Source: Amorphophallus konjac (taxonomy: Eukaryota > Streptophyta > Magnoliopsida > Alismatales > Araceae). Taken from it: a stretch of DNA of 64,000 nucleotides. Position 1 is the first letter of the stretch, and each line of letters opens with the position of its first letter. Of the stretch, positions 22,236 to 34,381 are shown piece by piece. The DNA is taken from assembly GCA_022559845.1 (NCBI GenBank), contig CM040121.1, forward strand, positions 506,644,566 through 506,708,565, in the 5' to 3' direction. The notes under the pieces are model-generated. The model saw only the letters and a list, made by a program, of their open reading frames with translations, was not told the DNA's origin and made no database searches. Both the position numbers and the translations under genes were made by a program.

Positions 22236-23033
22236 ATATGTGCTAAACACTATTAGTGGTGTGGGTATCATGGTTTCCTCTACCAAGGAGGTGAGTAGGT
22301 CCTTTGTGGGTGGGGTGATAATGACTGGCCTGTGGTGCTCTTTGGGTGGTGGGTAATGGGGGACTTGGGATAGAATGGGGAGGGGTAGTAGTGGAGGCCT
22401 AGGTTGGGGATCTTGTAACTCATGGGGGAGGGTGCACCTAATTTGGCTCAATGGGTTCTCTTTGGGAAGGAACGAGTTCTCTTGACCCAATTGGGCTTCA
22501 TATTCTTCTTCCCAATCTAGGAGAGCCTCATAGACTTCGGTCACCTCCTTAAGTTCCTTTTGGGAAAGGGTGGGAGGAGGATTTGTGGGTTGGGTGGTGG
22601 CCAATTTGGTTTGAATGGTGGTGGTGATCGGGGTTGGAATTATTTGGGGTGGTGGAGTTTGGGCCCTAAGGGAGGTCTTGGGTTGACTGGGAGGGAAAGG
22701 GGGAGTGAAGATCTTCTTAATCTCATTCCTCATCTCTTCCCATGGGTATCTGGGTCCTTTGGTTTCCCATTCAAATTCATCCCGGGGAGGCAAGACTCTA
22801 AGGCCATTGCTCCTAAGCGGGGGTTCATTGGCTCTAAATCCATCCCGAGGTGACCAAGCCCTAGGGCCGTGGTTCCCTTTTGCTTCAAGCCGATCAAGCT
22901 GGGAGGTGAGGGTATCTGTACAGTTATGACATTTGTTGATGAAAGCGTCAAATTGGTCCATAGATAGTTGGGGTGTCTCCCTAGGGTGGTCATGCAAGGG
23001 AGTGATGGGAAACATGATGCAAGGGAGACTCAA
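22023..23033 (-). pseudogene. Truncated Gag-like protein fused to LTR sequence
   Basis: The frame starts at 23033 with the same N-terminus as the protein starting at 27939 (MSLPCIMFPITPLHDHPRET). It is nearly identical for about 258 residues, then crosses the deletion scar at 22258 and runs into LTR sequence. The last 80 or so residues are therefore an accidental fusion. Confidence 0.75.
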
Positions 23034-23079
23034 ATGTCAATGCCCTAGGACTAGACTCATAGAGACAAGTCTAAAACTT

Positions 23080-23091
23080 GCTCTGATACCA
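23080..23091 (-). promoter_or_regulatory. Primer binding site, initiator Met tRNA
   Basis: Minus-strand TGGTATCAGAGC, three bases from the LTR at 23095. The equivalent site for the right-hand unit (27986-27997) has one change, TGGTATCTGAGC. Confidence 0.85.
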
Positions 23092-23094
23092 AGT

Positions 23095-25436
23095 TGATGT
23101 GACACAACCCCTCGGACTTAAATTTGTAAGCAATCGAACCGAACGGCGGACCCACTCAAGCGGATTCACCCGCATCGCGCACACCCGGGTCCGTAGGTGG
23201 ACTGGCGATAGTGGTGAGGGTCTGAGGATGGACCTCACCTTTACGGGGATTTGACTAGCTTGGGCTGAACCCCTAAGGGCCTGGGATGCCCCAATTCCGT
23301 GGGCGGCTAGCATGCCAAGGGCGTGGGATGTAGTGGCTCTCTCACAACTCGCTCCGCGGTGGCACTCAAATTGATGATATTTTGAGATCGGGGACTCACT
23401 CACCGACCGACGGCACTAAGAAGCCTTACTAAACAAGTAAAGTAATTCCAGTAGAGAAGGGAAACCCGAAGCTCACCTGATCGGTGTGAAGACACCGATC
23501 CCGGTCGGAGACGAGGGCGAGCGGGGAAGCGTGGGCTACCCGCACGCCGCGCCGATGTTGCTTCAGCCGACGACCTGCTAGTACAAAACTACTCCTCGAG
23601 CAGGAGGGTGATCGTGGGGTGGGGGTTAAGCTTATTACAATCAAAACTACCTCCACGCAGGGAGGGGCCTTCAGCCGGCCAAGCGGAGTGGGGAATTATG
23701 CAAGGAAAACTCGACTTTCCGAACTCCGCCGGTTCTACCAATCTTCAGGTTCACTGGATAGGGAGTCAATGATGATGCTGCCACGGACTCCACAGAACTC
23801 CAAACTTGACGAAACTGGTGCCAAAAGTTTCTAACTGATAGAGGATGATGTCGGAATTTTTGGGGAAGCTCTAAAACTCGGGGCTGACCGGTCCGGTGAC
23901 TGGAACAGGACAGTAACGTTCTATCTCTGGCTGGTGCAGAACTGGTGCAGTAGATTGCAGAAAGTGGTACGGATGCTCCCAAACTCTAATTGGAACAAAA
24001 CTGGTGGTGACGCGATCGTGGTCGGAGTAGCTTCGAACAGAAGTTGACGGGGCCACAATCCGAGGTCGGAGAAGAGAGTGGTGGCCGGAGAAGTGGGGAG
24101 TGGTCGAACCTGGAACCACTGAAAGTAGTCTGCACACTCCGGCGAAGAAAATTAGAACTGAGAGCTCCGTTGGCCGATTGAGTCCCTCCTTCTTGGAGAT
24201 GGAAGCTAACTGGACGTAGTTTCTACCCTCCGAAAATGGCACTCAGATCGTTCCCGTACGGACCGTGGTGGCTTCTGCTTTCAGCTTCAGGTCTTCAGAC
24301 AGGGGCAGAACACGCAGTCGGACGAGATCAGCTCCCCTGAACAGCTCCGACCTTGGACGCCCGCGAGACCACCACTGTTGGAAAGTAGACTCGAAGACAA
24401 TTCCAGCAATGTAAGGCTTGCCACCTGATTCCTGAAGAGGAGGTCGTGGCGGCTTCTTCCAGTTGAGCTCCTGCTGCTGCCTGCGAACTGGATAGAGCAG
24501 GTTGGTGAATGAAGTTGATAATGGTGGGAAGGGGTGAAGGGACTGCAATGGGGAGAGGGCTAATGGCTATGGGGCTTGGATGGGGGTGGATAGAGGTGGT
24601 GGAGAGGCTGGAGAAGAGGGCTGGGTCGCAGCTAGCAGGTGGAGGGGGAGGGGGTTGCGGCCAAGGGTGGAGGGTGAGAGAGAGGGGGGGGGCGCAAGAG
24701 GCTTGGAGGGAGAGGGAAATTTGAACTTAGTTTAATGTGGGGATGGTTAATGTGATCTTGGGAAGGGGAAGAGGTGTGTTGGGGATGTGGAGAGGTGTTT
24801 GGGGAGGTGGGATTCTCCCTTGGGAGATGGAGGGGTGGCTTGGGAAAGGGAAAGGTTGTCTTGGAAGGTGAAGGGATGCTTGGGGCTTTGGGATGAGTAA
24901 TGGGGAAATTGAGTGGACCTTGGGGAGGAGAGGGGTTGGGGTGAGGTGGAGGATGATGTGGCAAGGAGAAGAGAGAGAGAGGGGTGAAATTTGGAGAGAG
25001 AGGGGAAGAGAGAGAGAGGGGTTCCCCCCTTTAGAGAGAGAGAGAGCTAGAGAGAGAGGGGGGGCACAATTCTTGTGGCAAACTTTTTTTACTCAATAAT
25101 TCATTAGCTTCCAAATGAGGGATTGGGGTCCTATTTATAGGAATCCCACATTTACATATAAGTCCCTGACTCTTGGACTACTAACACTAAACCAAGGGGA
25201 AGGGGGCGCCCCTGGGCCTAGCCCATATAATTGGGCCCAATAACACACATAAAGACTTAAGACTTAGGTAAATAGCTACCTAACCTAGGTATTGGACTCA
25301 AATAAAAGGAAAAGTACATGATAAGAAAATGAAAATTACATCATATGACTCGAAATAAAGTGGTGAACAAGATGTAGCATGGGTGGCGAGCATCGGGATC
25401 TTTGATCAAATGAAATTGCTGGTGATGTCTTCATCA
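23095..25436 (-). repeat. Middle LTR of gypsy tandem
   Basis: 2342 bp, TGATG...CATCA. It serves as 5' LTR of the left truncated unit and 3' LTR of the right unit. A minus-strand TATA box (CTATAAATAG) is at 25131-25140. The region 24540-25080 is purine-rich on the plus strand, and the proline-rich minus-strand frames there are shadows. Confidence 0.9.
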
Positions 25437-25519
25437 TACCCCCGGGGTGCGGAAAACTCGACTCCGTCGAGTATGGGCCCACCGGGGAAGTGGTCCTCTC
25501 AAGAAGCTCAGAGTGAGCC

Positions 25520-26461
25520 TCAACCTCCAAACTCAACCCTGCGTCCGCAACCAGGGGACAGTCCTTCATCCTCTTGAGGCGGCTGGCGCACCCTCTTGTT
25601 GGCGATGGAACCCTGCTTGCCTAGTATTACCTCCGTGTGCACACGTCGGACTCTCAGGCTGACTTTTGGTGGCTCTCCGAGGGTGTCCCTCTCAAAGGAA
25701 GATAAAGGCTCGAGGCACTCACTAGGATCCACCGCGGTGCCCATATAGGGTGCCGGATCCACCACGTGAAAAATGGGGTGAATCCCAAAACCCATTAGTA
25801 AGTCCAACCCGATAGCCGGGTTGCCAAAGTCACTCAGAACTTGGGAAGGTCCAAGTCCTCGTGCCCTCGAATTGGAGGTGACCCTAGGGTAGAGCCACTC
25901 CAATGTCATTATCACCAGATTGCCTACTTGGAATTCCAAGTGGCGCTCACGAGCTCTTGTCCGCTCTTTGTGAACCTCACCGCTCGTCAAGAATTGCTTG
26001 CGTGTATGCTCATGCCATGCATCATAATGCGGTGAGTGGGTGTGAAAGTGGATAGCATGCAAAGGTGGACCGGGACAACCGTACATAGACCTATCATGCA
26101 TAGATGTGATGAAGACTTTTATGGACTCAGGGGGGCCGGGGAAACCATAGGTGGATCTATCGTGCATGGTTGTGATAATTACCGGGGGACCCGGACATCC
26201 ATGTATGCCCCTTTCATGCTTAAGAGCTATGACGAATGTGGGAGGACCAGCACATCCAAATGTGAGCCAGTCATGCATTGGGCCCGCAGTGTGTGTGACA
26301 TGTATGAGATGACTGGGCTTACTAGCCCTAGCAAATGATGCAAAATGTAGTGGCACATGCATTCCCATCCAAATGGCTCCTTCTATGTGTATGACTTGGT
26401 GTGAGATTTTCCACTCATAGGGGTCAAAGGGGTCTAGGAAAATGGAGTGGGCTTGGTCCAA
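25520..26461 (-). pseudogene. Integrase C-terminal and chromodomain remnant with YGCPGPP repeats
   Basis: The N-terminal part has four or five degenerate repeats of about 20-25 residues with the core MHDRSxYGCPGPP (DNA about 26050-26290). Then comes LEFQVGNLVIMTLEWLYP through GIHPIFHVVDPAPYMG, which fits the C-terminal domain of gypsy integrase (usually GDLV...GISPxFNVxDLxPY). The end, VHTEVILGKQGSIANKRVRQ, resembles a decayed chromodomain of chromoviruses. No catalytic integrase core precedes it. It overlaps the upstream protein in another frame at 26434-26461, so a frameshift may separate two halves of one reading frame. Confidence 0.6.
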
Positions 26462-27939
26462 TAAGGTTGGTTGGGGTAGGAAAGGTTGGTGGTGAGTAAG
26501 GTGGGTGGGTATAGGAAGGGATCCAAGGGGTCATGGTAAGGGTCATCTAAGGAGAGGAACTCTAGGTCCTTTTGGTCCTCACAACATGGTGGTGGATCCT
26601 CCTCCTCCAGTAAAATGATTGGGCCAAAGTTTTTGGTGGGATGGTCGGCCATGAATGGAGGGCTGGATGTTCTACCCGAGACAAGCAACTCTAGTTTGTG
26701 GATAGCATCGGGCTTGTCGGGTGTAGGGAGGAGTAAAAGAAGGTCGCTAGTGTAGCAACCCACAGTGTAAATGGAAGAGATGGATCCGACACATAGGTGT
26801 AGGAGGTCAAGGCTCCTAGGTCGGTCGGCTACTGTAGTCAACTTGCCAGTTAGCTCCATTTGCCAAACTATACCCTTAATAAGATCCCCTAATGTTTCCA
26901 CTTGATAGGATGATTGGATTGTGGTGTGATAGGTGTGATAGGTGGATAAGGGTACTATGGGGAGGTGTTGTTCCATGGAAGGGTAAGCATAGGGCAGGAT
27001 AGGGTGAGCCCGGTTTTCCACAAGCCATCTAACCAAGGGCCCACTTATGATAAGTTCACTCCAAATTGGGGGTGGCATGAAAGGTGAAACATCTTCCTCG
27101 TTTTGGCCATGACTTTCCTCCAAGATGGGGAGTGGTTCTGGGATGTTCCCTACTAGGGGGTCGGGTGTGGGTATCATGGTTTCCTCTACCAAGGAGGTGA
27201 GTAGGTCCTTTGTGGGTGGGGTGATGATGACTGGCCTGTGGTGCTCTTTGGGTGGTGGGTAATGGGGGACTTGGGATAGAATGGGGAGGGGTAGTAGTGG
27301 AGGCCTAGGTTGGGGATCTTGTAACTCATGGGAGAGGGTGCACCTAATTTGGCTCAATGGGTTTTCTTTGAGAAGGAACGAGTTCTCTTGACCCAATTGG
27401 GCTTCATATTCTTCTTCCCAATCTAGGGGAGCCTCATAGACTTCGGTCACCTCCTTAAGTTCCTTTTGAGAAGGGGTGGGAGGAGGATTTGTGGGTTGGG
27501 TGGTGGCCAATTTGGTTTGAATGGTGGTGGTGATCGGGGTTGGAATTATTTGGGGTGGTGGAGTTTGGGCCCTAAGGGAGGTCTTGGGTTGACTGGGAGG
27601 GAAAGGGGGAGTGAAGATCTTCTTAATCTCATTCCTCATCTCTTCCCATGGGTATCTGGGTCCTTTGGTTTCCCATTCAAATTCATCCCGGGGAGGCAAG
27701 ACTCTAAGGCCATTGCTCCTAAGCGGGGGTTCATTGGCTCTAAATCCATCCCGAGGTGACCAAGCCCTAGGGCCGTGGTTCCCTTTTGCTTCAAGCCGAT
27801 CAAGCTGGGAGGTGAGGGTATCTGTACAGTTATGACATTTGTTGATGAAAGCGTCAAATTGGTCCATAGATAGTTGGGGTGTCTCCCTAGGGTGGTCATG
27901 CAAGGGAGTGATGGGAAACATGATGCAAGGGAGACTCAA
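26434..27939 (-). CDS. Gag-like protein with unknown conserved domain, 501 aa
   Basis: Uninterrupted frame starting 47 bp inside the primer site. The N-terminus has a short cysteine/histidine segment (INKCHNC). A proline-rich middle follows, then a domain of about 110 residues near positions 290-405 with LPIVPLSTYHT, VETLGDLIKG, and TVGCYTSDLLLLLPTPDKPD. The same domain, diverged at DNA level, is in the gag-only element at 45356-51888 (VETLGDLIKG against VDTFDDLVMG; TVGCYTSDLLLLLP against TVGCVTTEVLLLLP). I do not recognise it. No protease or RT motif is present. No retrotransposon capsid motif is visible here, although the related element has one. Confidence 0.6.
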   Translation of the reverse strand: MSLPCIMFPITPLHDHPRETPQLSMDQFDAFINKCHNCTDTLTSQLDRLEAKGNHGPRAWSPRDGFRANEPPLRSNGLRVLPPRDEFEWETKGPRYPWEEMRNEIKKIFTPPFPPSQPKTSLRAQTPPPQIIPTPITTTIQTKLATTQPTNPPPTPSQKELKEVTEVYEAPLDWEEEYEAQLGQENSFLLKENPLSQIRCTLSHELQDPQPRPPLLPLPILSQVPHYPPPKEHHRPVIITPPTKDLLTSLVEETMIPTPDPLVGNIPEPLPILEESHGQNEEDVSPFMPPPIWSELIISGPLVRWLVENRAHPILPYAYPSMEQHLPIVPLSTYHTYHTTIQSSYQVETLGDLIKGIVWQMELTGKLTTVADRPRSLDLLHLCVGSISSIYTVGCYTSDLLLLLPTPDKPDAIHKLELLVSGRTSSPPFMADHPTKNFGPIILLEEEDPPPCCEDQKDLEFLSLDDPYHDPLDPFLYPPTLLTTNLSYPNQPYWTKPTPFS

Positions 27940-28000
27940 ATGTCAATGCCCTAGGATTAGACTCGTAGAGACAAGTCTAAAACTTGCTCAGATACCAAGT

Positions 28001-30344
28001 TTATGTGACACAACCCCTCGGACTTAAATTTGTAAGCAATCGAACCGAACGGCGGACCCACTCAAGCGGATTCACCCGCATCGCGCACACCCGGGTCCGT
28101 AGGTGGACTGGCGATAGTGGTGAGGGTCCGAGGATGGACCTCGCCTTTCCGGGGATTTGACTAGCTTGGGCTGAACCCCTAAGGGCCTGGGATGCCCCAA
28201 TTCCGTGGGCGGCCAGCATGCCAAGGGCGTGGGATGTAGTGGCTCTCTCACAACTCGCTCCGCGGTGGCACTCAAATTGATGATATTTTGAGATCGGGCA
28301 CTCACTCACCGACCGACGGCACTAAGAAGCATTACTAAACAAGTAAAGTAATTCCAGTAGAGTAGGGCAACCCGAAGCTCACCTGATCGGTGTGAAGACA
28401 CCGATCCCGGTCGGAGATGAGGGCGAGCGGGGAAGCGTGGGCTACCCGCACGCCGCGCCGATGTTGCTTCAGCCGACGACCTGCTAGTACAAAACTACTC
28501 CTCGAGCAGGAGGGTGATCGTGGGGTGGGGGTTAAGCTTATTACAATCAAAACTACCTCCACGCTGGGAGGGGCCTTCAGCCGGCCAAGCGGAGTGGGGA
28601 ATTATGCAAGGAAAACTCGACTTTCCGAACTCCGCCGGTTCTACCAATCTTCAGGTTCGCTGGACAGAGAGTCAATGATGATGCTGCCACGGACTCCACG
28701 GAACTCCAAACTTGACTAAACTGGTGCCAAAAGTTTCCTAACTGACAGAGGATGATGTCTGAATTTTTGGGGAAGCTCTGAAACTCAGGGCTGACTGGTC
28801 CGGTGACTGGAACAGGACAGTAACGTTCTGTCTCTGGCTGGTGCAGAACTGGTGCAGTTGATTGCAGAAGGCGCTGCAGATGCTCCCGAACTCCAATTGG
28901 AACAAAACTAGTGGTGACGCGATCGTGGTCAGAGTAGCTTCGAACAGAAGTTAACGGGGCCACAATCCGAGGTCGGAGAAGAGAGTGGTGGATGGAGAAG
29001 TGGGGACTGCTCGAACCTGGAACCACTGAAAGCAGTCTGCACACTCCGGCGAAGAAAATTAGAACTGAGAGCTCCGGTGGCCGATTGAGTCCCTCCTTCT
29101 TTGAGATGGAAGCTAACTGGACGTAGTTTCTGCCTCCGAAAATGGCACTCAGATCGTTCCCGTACGGACCGTGGTGGCTTCTGCTTTCAGCTTCAGGTCT
29201 TCAGACAGGGGCAGAACGCGCAGTCGGACGAGATCAGCTCCCCTGAACAGCTCCGACCTTGGACGCCCGCGAGACTACCACCGTTGGAAAGTAGACTCGA
29301 AGACGATTCCAGCAATGTAAGGCTTGCCACCTGATTCCTGAAGAGGAGGTCGTGGTGGCTTCTGCCAGTTGAGCTCCTGCTGCTGCCTGCAAACTGGATA
29401 GAGCAGGTTGGTGAATGAAGTTGATAATGGTGGGAAGGGGTGAAGGGACTGTAATGGGGAGAGGGCTAATGGCTATGGGGCTTGGATGGGGGTGGATAGA
29501 GGTGGTGGAGAGGCTGGAGAAGAGGGCTGGGTCGCAGCTAGCAGGTGGAGGGGGAGGGGGTTGCGGCCAAGGGTGGAGGGTGAGAGAGAGGGGGGGGCAC
29601 AAGAGGCTTGGAGGGAGAGGGAAATTTGAACTTAGTTTAATGTGGGGATGGTTAATGTGATCTTGGGAAGGGGAAGAGGTGTGTTGGGGATGTGGAGAGG
29701 TGTTTGGGGAGGTGGGATTCTCCCTTGGGAGATGGAGGGGTGGCTTGGGAAAGGGAAAGGTTGTCTTGGAAGGTGAAGGGATGCTTGGGGCTTTGGGGTG
29801 AGTAATGGGGAAATTGAGTGGACCTTGGGGAGGTGAGGGGTTGGGGTGAGGTGGAGGATGATGTGGCAAGGAGAAGAGAGAGAGAGGGGTGAAATTTGGA
29901 GAGAGAGGGGAAGAGAGAGAGAGAGGGGTTCCCCCCCTTTAGAGAGAGAGAGAGCTAGAGAGAGAGGGGGGGCACAATTCTTGTGGCAAACTTTTTTTAC
30001 TCAATAATTTATTAGCTTCCAAATGAGGGATTGAGGTCCTATTTATAGGAATCCCACATTTACATATAAGTCCCTGACTCTTGGACTACTAACACTAAAC
30101 CAAGGGGAAGGGGGCCCCCCTGGACCTAGCCCATATAATTGGGCCCAATAACACACATAAAGACTTAAGACTTAGGTAAATAGCTACCTAACCTAGGTAT
30201 TGGACTCAAATAAAAGGAAAAGTACATGATAAGAAAATGAAAATTACATCATATGACTCGAAATAAAGTGGTGAACAAGATGTAGCATGGGTGGCGAGCA
30301 TCGGGATCCTTGATCAAATGAAATTACTGGTGATGTCCTCATCA
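28001..30344 (-). repeat. 5' LTR of gypsy tandem
   Basis: 2344 bp. The first base pair is TT instead of TG. A TATA box equivalent to 25131 is at about 30040. The proline-rich minus frame 29234-29869 is a shadow of a purine-rich tract. Confidence 0.85.
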
Positions 30345-30349
30345 TAGGG

Positions 30350-32738
30350 GTTGATGAGGACACGGATCTCTTGGGTCCAAGTCCGAGCAGCTTACTGTGG
30401 GCTCCCTGAGTTCCCGAGGGCTAGGGTAGACGCTATGGGGTTCAGACCCTTCCTGAGCATAGAGCCAGTGAGACCAGACCTACCCTTGATCCAGGTTCTC
30501 AGAGAGAGATGGGATAGGACTAGCATGGCCTTCCTTATGCCGTGGGGTCATATGATACCTACCCTAGAGGACGTCGCTAGGATTACTGGGTTGAGGGTTG
30601 ATGGAGAGGCGGTGAGCGGGATCACCCTACCCGACTATAGTGAGCATACTCAGAGGCTGCTAGGGCTAGAGACAGTCTACGAGACACCTAGCGAGTGTAG
30701 GACCATCTTCCGCACCGACCTTACCATAGCTATGGGATTGGGTGACTCTAGGCATAGGTCGAGGGAGTCTTTGAGCAGTTTTCACGGAGGTTGATAGACG
30801 GGGCTAGGGCTGCCTACTGCTAGGACCCGACTGAGTGGGAGAGAGCAGATCGAGATCTGAGGAGATTTCTATTCTTGATGCTCGGGAGGTTGCTGCTTGG
30901 CACAAAGGGTGATGTCATCAACTGCTGATTCCTAGGGATACTCGAGGACTTGGAGGGCGTCACCAGATACGCTTGGGGAGTGGCGTTGCTGACGCACTTG
31001 ATAACCGACTTGTCCACGGGGACAGGTCGAGAGACGACTGTCAGTGGCTTTTCACCCTTTCTTCAGGTATGCATTTCTCTTTCTTCTCTTTTTTTTCTTT
31101 TTTTTATATATGCATATTAATGCTTTACTAATGTAATGCATGGATGCAGATATGGAGCCACTTATACATGGCAATGGGGCATGCTGACCCACGGCCTAGA
31201 GATAAGGGATCCTTCCCTCTGGCGCGTCGTTGGCTACCAGTGGTGACTGGAGCCCCACTCGCCTACGAGCTGCGAGTGTTACGAAGGGAGTTTCGCGACT
31301 TCCCCGCCTCACTGGTACGCATGCTTGATGTGATGCAATTTTTTTATTTATGTTTTTATGTGAAATATGATGACATGATGATATGCATGTTTATGAATGC
31401 AGGTGAGGTGGAGACCTTATGAGGGGATGACTGATGAGGGCCAGCCCTGGGTCGTAGCGGGCCGACCTCACTTTGGGCATGAGTTTTGGGTTCATTGCCT
31501 GAACGAGATTGAGCCGCTACGGCTTAGGTTGGTTATGAGGACCCTTGGCCTACACCAGGAGTGGGTCGAGGTAGGAGAGCCCCGAGGGATAGGCAAGAAG
31601 ACGCGCGGTCGCACGAAGGTGATCGACTGGAGAGTCCGGTTCTCGGACCAGTACGCTGACTGGCAGCGTGGCGGGACCCGAGTCACATCGCAGGCAGCAG
31701 ACAACTTCGAGTACCTCCGACGCTACTGGGAGGTTTATGCTGGCCGACCCCAGATGAGGGTCTTAGGGGTATGTATGCATGCACTTATTTCTAAATTAAA
31801 TGCAAATGCTTTGTATATCTATCATGCGACTAATATGTGATGAATGCAGGACGCTCGAGACATAGTGGCGATGGATATGCAGACCCACCTCCAGAGCTTG
31901 GAGGCCCAGCTGGCTACCACACGGGTAGACCTTGAGACCCTGGTGAGTGTTTAATTATCTACATGCAAATGAATTCTTGAATTATTGATGATTAGCCACT
32001 GACAATCTTAATGAATGCAGCGTGCCTAGCAGGGAGCAGCGGGGAGAGGGACGGGAGAGGCCTCCAGCTCGAGAGGACCTAGTATAGAGACGACTGCACT
32101 AGCAGAGCAGTTGGCTGGAGCAGTAGCACAGGCCGAGGCGCAGAGCGCGACCTCGCCACACGGGTATGCTTTAAACCTTAAACTCAAAATTCATTCAATT
32201 ATTTATATGATATGCTTATGAAAAGTTGTGTTGACAGACAGAGGAGCTCCGGGCCTCTCTTACCTACATCGAGGAGGGACAGCAGGCGATGGCCACTCGG
32301 GTGTGTTATTTAGTTTCAGTTGTTTATTGCTCATTTCATGAATTATTGAATTGTGGAACTGATGATTTTCTTACCTGTTTGCAGTCTTCAGAGTTACAGG
32401 TGGCACTTACCCGGGCTGCCTTGGCCGGGACAGAGTTGGCGATCCGCGAGCAGCGGGCGTGGAGCTTGAGAGGACCTTGAGGCGGCGAGAGGAGCTGCCT
32501 CAGGACGTGGCGGAGCTGCGAGTCACCCTCGAGATGGAGCGGAGGGAGCATGCCCGGGAGCGCGAGGAGCACCAGGCGGACCGTGCAGAGCTTGTGGCTT
32601 CGAGGGCCCAGCTAGCCGTTTCCCAGGAGCGGCTACGGGCGACAGAGGAGCGCCTCCAGCGAGGCCGGGAGAGAGCGCGGGCTGCGGGGTACGCCTTCAC
32701 CAGCTCCACCTTTGTGGCGGGTTCCTCTCTCCGGTAGA
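30350..32738 (+). pseudogene. PMD2 exons 2-8, inner copy
   Basis: Exon 2 (from 21383-21384 plus 30350) to 31066, then 31150-31314, 31403-31768, 31850-31942, 32021-32163, 32238-32300 and 32385-32738. Nearly all junctions are GT-AG and most exons are multiples of three. Exons 2-4 encode a plant mobile domain: WDRTSMAFLMPWGHMIPTL with LEDVARITGL, then YAWG, then RWRPYEGM. Exons 5-8 encode a glutamate/arginine-rich coiled coil ending at GSSLR. This copy is broken by a one-base deletion near 30772, a TAG at about 30833, a TAG early in exon 6 (about 32027) and a frameshift near 32458. Exon 1 is at 18738-20733. Confidence 0.8.
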
Positions 32739-33330
32739 GGAGCAAGGTAGGGGAGTCGGCTCGAGCTCCAGCTACTTCACGGGGGTCCATGCCCCCTCCA
32801 CAAGCGCCTCGTCGGGAGGACGAGAGTGAGGCAGAGAGTAGGAGAGAGGAGGGTGGAGGCGAGAGCTGAGAGACTTACTTGTACCCCTCCACCCTCACAC
32901 CTGTACTCAGATATACATTTGATATATATATATATGAGATTGAAATTTTTGTTACCTGAGCACTCGTGTGGTTGTGTACTTGTGTTTTTTTTTTCACTTT
33001 CTCGCCTTTTACCTTTGCCCTGCGCTTGTAGCTGTGATCCTCACTTAAACAAACAGGTTAATCCATCTGTTCGGCTTGGCCCCTTGCTCAATAAGTAAGG
33101 TGATGTCTTTAATTTGACCTTATAACGGTCAAGGGGTCAAGCCTTTAATCAATGAAGGCAAGTGATAAATAAAATATAGGAAGATGCAACATGCAAGCAA
33201 GCAAATGCTAACTAAAAATAAAAGATGCTCACACATGAATGCAACCACGCACATGCACAACGACGGCTTCAAATTTTCAATTTTTCTTTTCCATTTTCTC
33301 TCTTTTTATTTTTTTTATTTTCAATTTTAA
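32739..33330. other. PMD2 3' flank with long hairpin
   Basis: No gene. An inverted repeat GGCTTGGCCCCTTG at 33073-33086 pairs with CAAGGGGTCAAGCC at 33130-33143 (one G-T wobble). The outer copy at 56651-56723 pairs perfectly. It may be an RNA structure or a terminator-like element; the function is unknown. Confidence 0.6.
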
Positions 33331-33332
33331 AA

Positions 33333-33560
33333 ATGACGCCCGCGCCAACGGGCGCCCATTGTGAAATTGACGTCTTTATGGTAGGCGTTTATTGCAAAAC
33401 AACATTTTTTTATGTTTTAAATTGAAAATGACGACTTAGTGTAAGTTGTTAATTTTTAAAAAGATGCACGTCATCAGAGGCATTAATTTTTATTTTTCCA
33501 TTTTCTCTTTTTTGTTTTTTTGAAAATGATGGCTTAACTGAGGACGTTAATTTTGAAATT
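33333..33560. repeat. Dyad array downstream of PMD2, about 5 units
   Basis: GACGCCCGCGCCAACGGGCG near 33336 and four more decayed units (GACGTC...GGCGTTTATT, GACGAC...GTTGTTAATT and similar). It matches the outer array at 56905-57125. Confidence 0.7.
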
Positions 33561-34381
33561 TTTTTTTGCTTTTTTGTTTGAAAGCAAGCATAGTACATGG
33601 CTTTAAACCTTATGCCATCATGATCTTAAATTCATTAATCCTTCTCCAAAAAACTTAACAAAGGGATCAGCGTGCTCAATGACTCATGCTTCTACTCATA
33701 TTCTCTTGCAGCCCATCCTTCTTAGTCAGTCTTCACCATTCTTCAAGTTTAGAACCCTCCCCGGGGAGGGAAAAGAAGAATAATTTGGGGAAGCTCACGA
33801 GAGGTTTTCAAGGATGGGGAACATTCCTCCCCTGCCCTAATGCCTGTTGAGATTCGGTCTTCGGCTTAGGAAAATTTCGTTGCTCTTTTCGCCCTTATTC
33901 ATGCATGCTTACGACCAGGGTTTTCCCTGCGGGGACTTTGCCCTCTTGACATGCTTTCTTTATGACTTTCTTTTCTTTTTCTTCCTTTTCTTTCAAAAAT
34001 AAAGACCTAATTGTACTTGGGCTTTAAGCATTTTGTTCCCTTTTGGGCCCTGACTTCCACCTACTAGGGCGGCGGGCAGTTTTGGTTAGTAACCCTTGAC
34101 TCGTACTCCCTTTCGTGAGCCGAAGAGAAGATAATATGTAAGGTTTTTACACTCTTAGTTTGAGTCAAACTTTCCTTGAATTCCGGGCTGCTTGAGTTTA
34201 AAAGTAGAGCGTGTAGTGTGTGCGGGAGTTGACCCCAAAGTTAAATCATCGAGACTGAAGAATGAATTAAGGATTTTGATTTTTCAGGCTTGTGGCCAAT
34301 GTACCATATCTGTTTTTGATTTTCAGACATTTTTCTTCTTTTCTTTTTTTATTATTTTGCTTTTTATTATTTTTTTCACTT
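33561..34381. other. Noncoding spacer between PMD2 and integrase, conserved in both Tat copies
   Basis: About 800 bp with no frame of note, yet closely similar to 57130-57940 in the outer copy. Purine/pyrimidine tracts occur near 33960 and 34330. It is the 3' untranslated region of pol on the minus strand. Confidence 0.6.

Larger units (their letters stand above)
21385..30344 (-). mobile_element. Ty3/gypsy non-autonomous element, three-LTR tandem
   Basis: Duplication CAGGG (21380-21384) and TAGGG (30345-30349, one change); termini TGATG...CATCA. The order is truncated LTR (21385-22235), interior fragment (22259-23079), full LTR (23095-25436), interior (25437-28000), full LTR (28001-30344). 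Only the outermost ends have the target duplication, so this is one insertion that became a tandem by unequal recombination and then lost about 4 kb. The interior lacks protease, RT and RNase H. The insertion lies two bases inside PMD2 exon 2 of the inner Tat. Confidence 0.85.

Noticed and set aside
29234..29869. 211-residue proline-rich minus-strand frame (also 24632-24964)
   Set aside because: Complement of a purine-rich LTR tract; present in both LTR copies with frame breaks.
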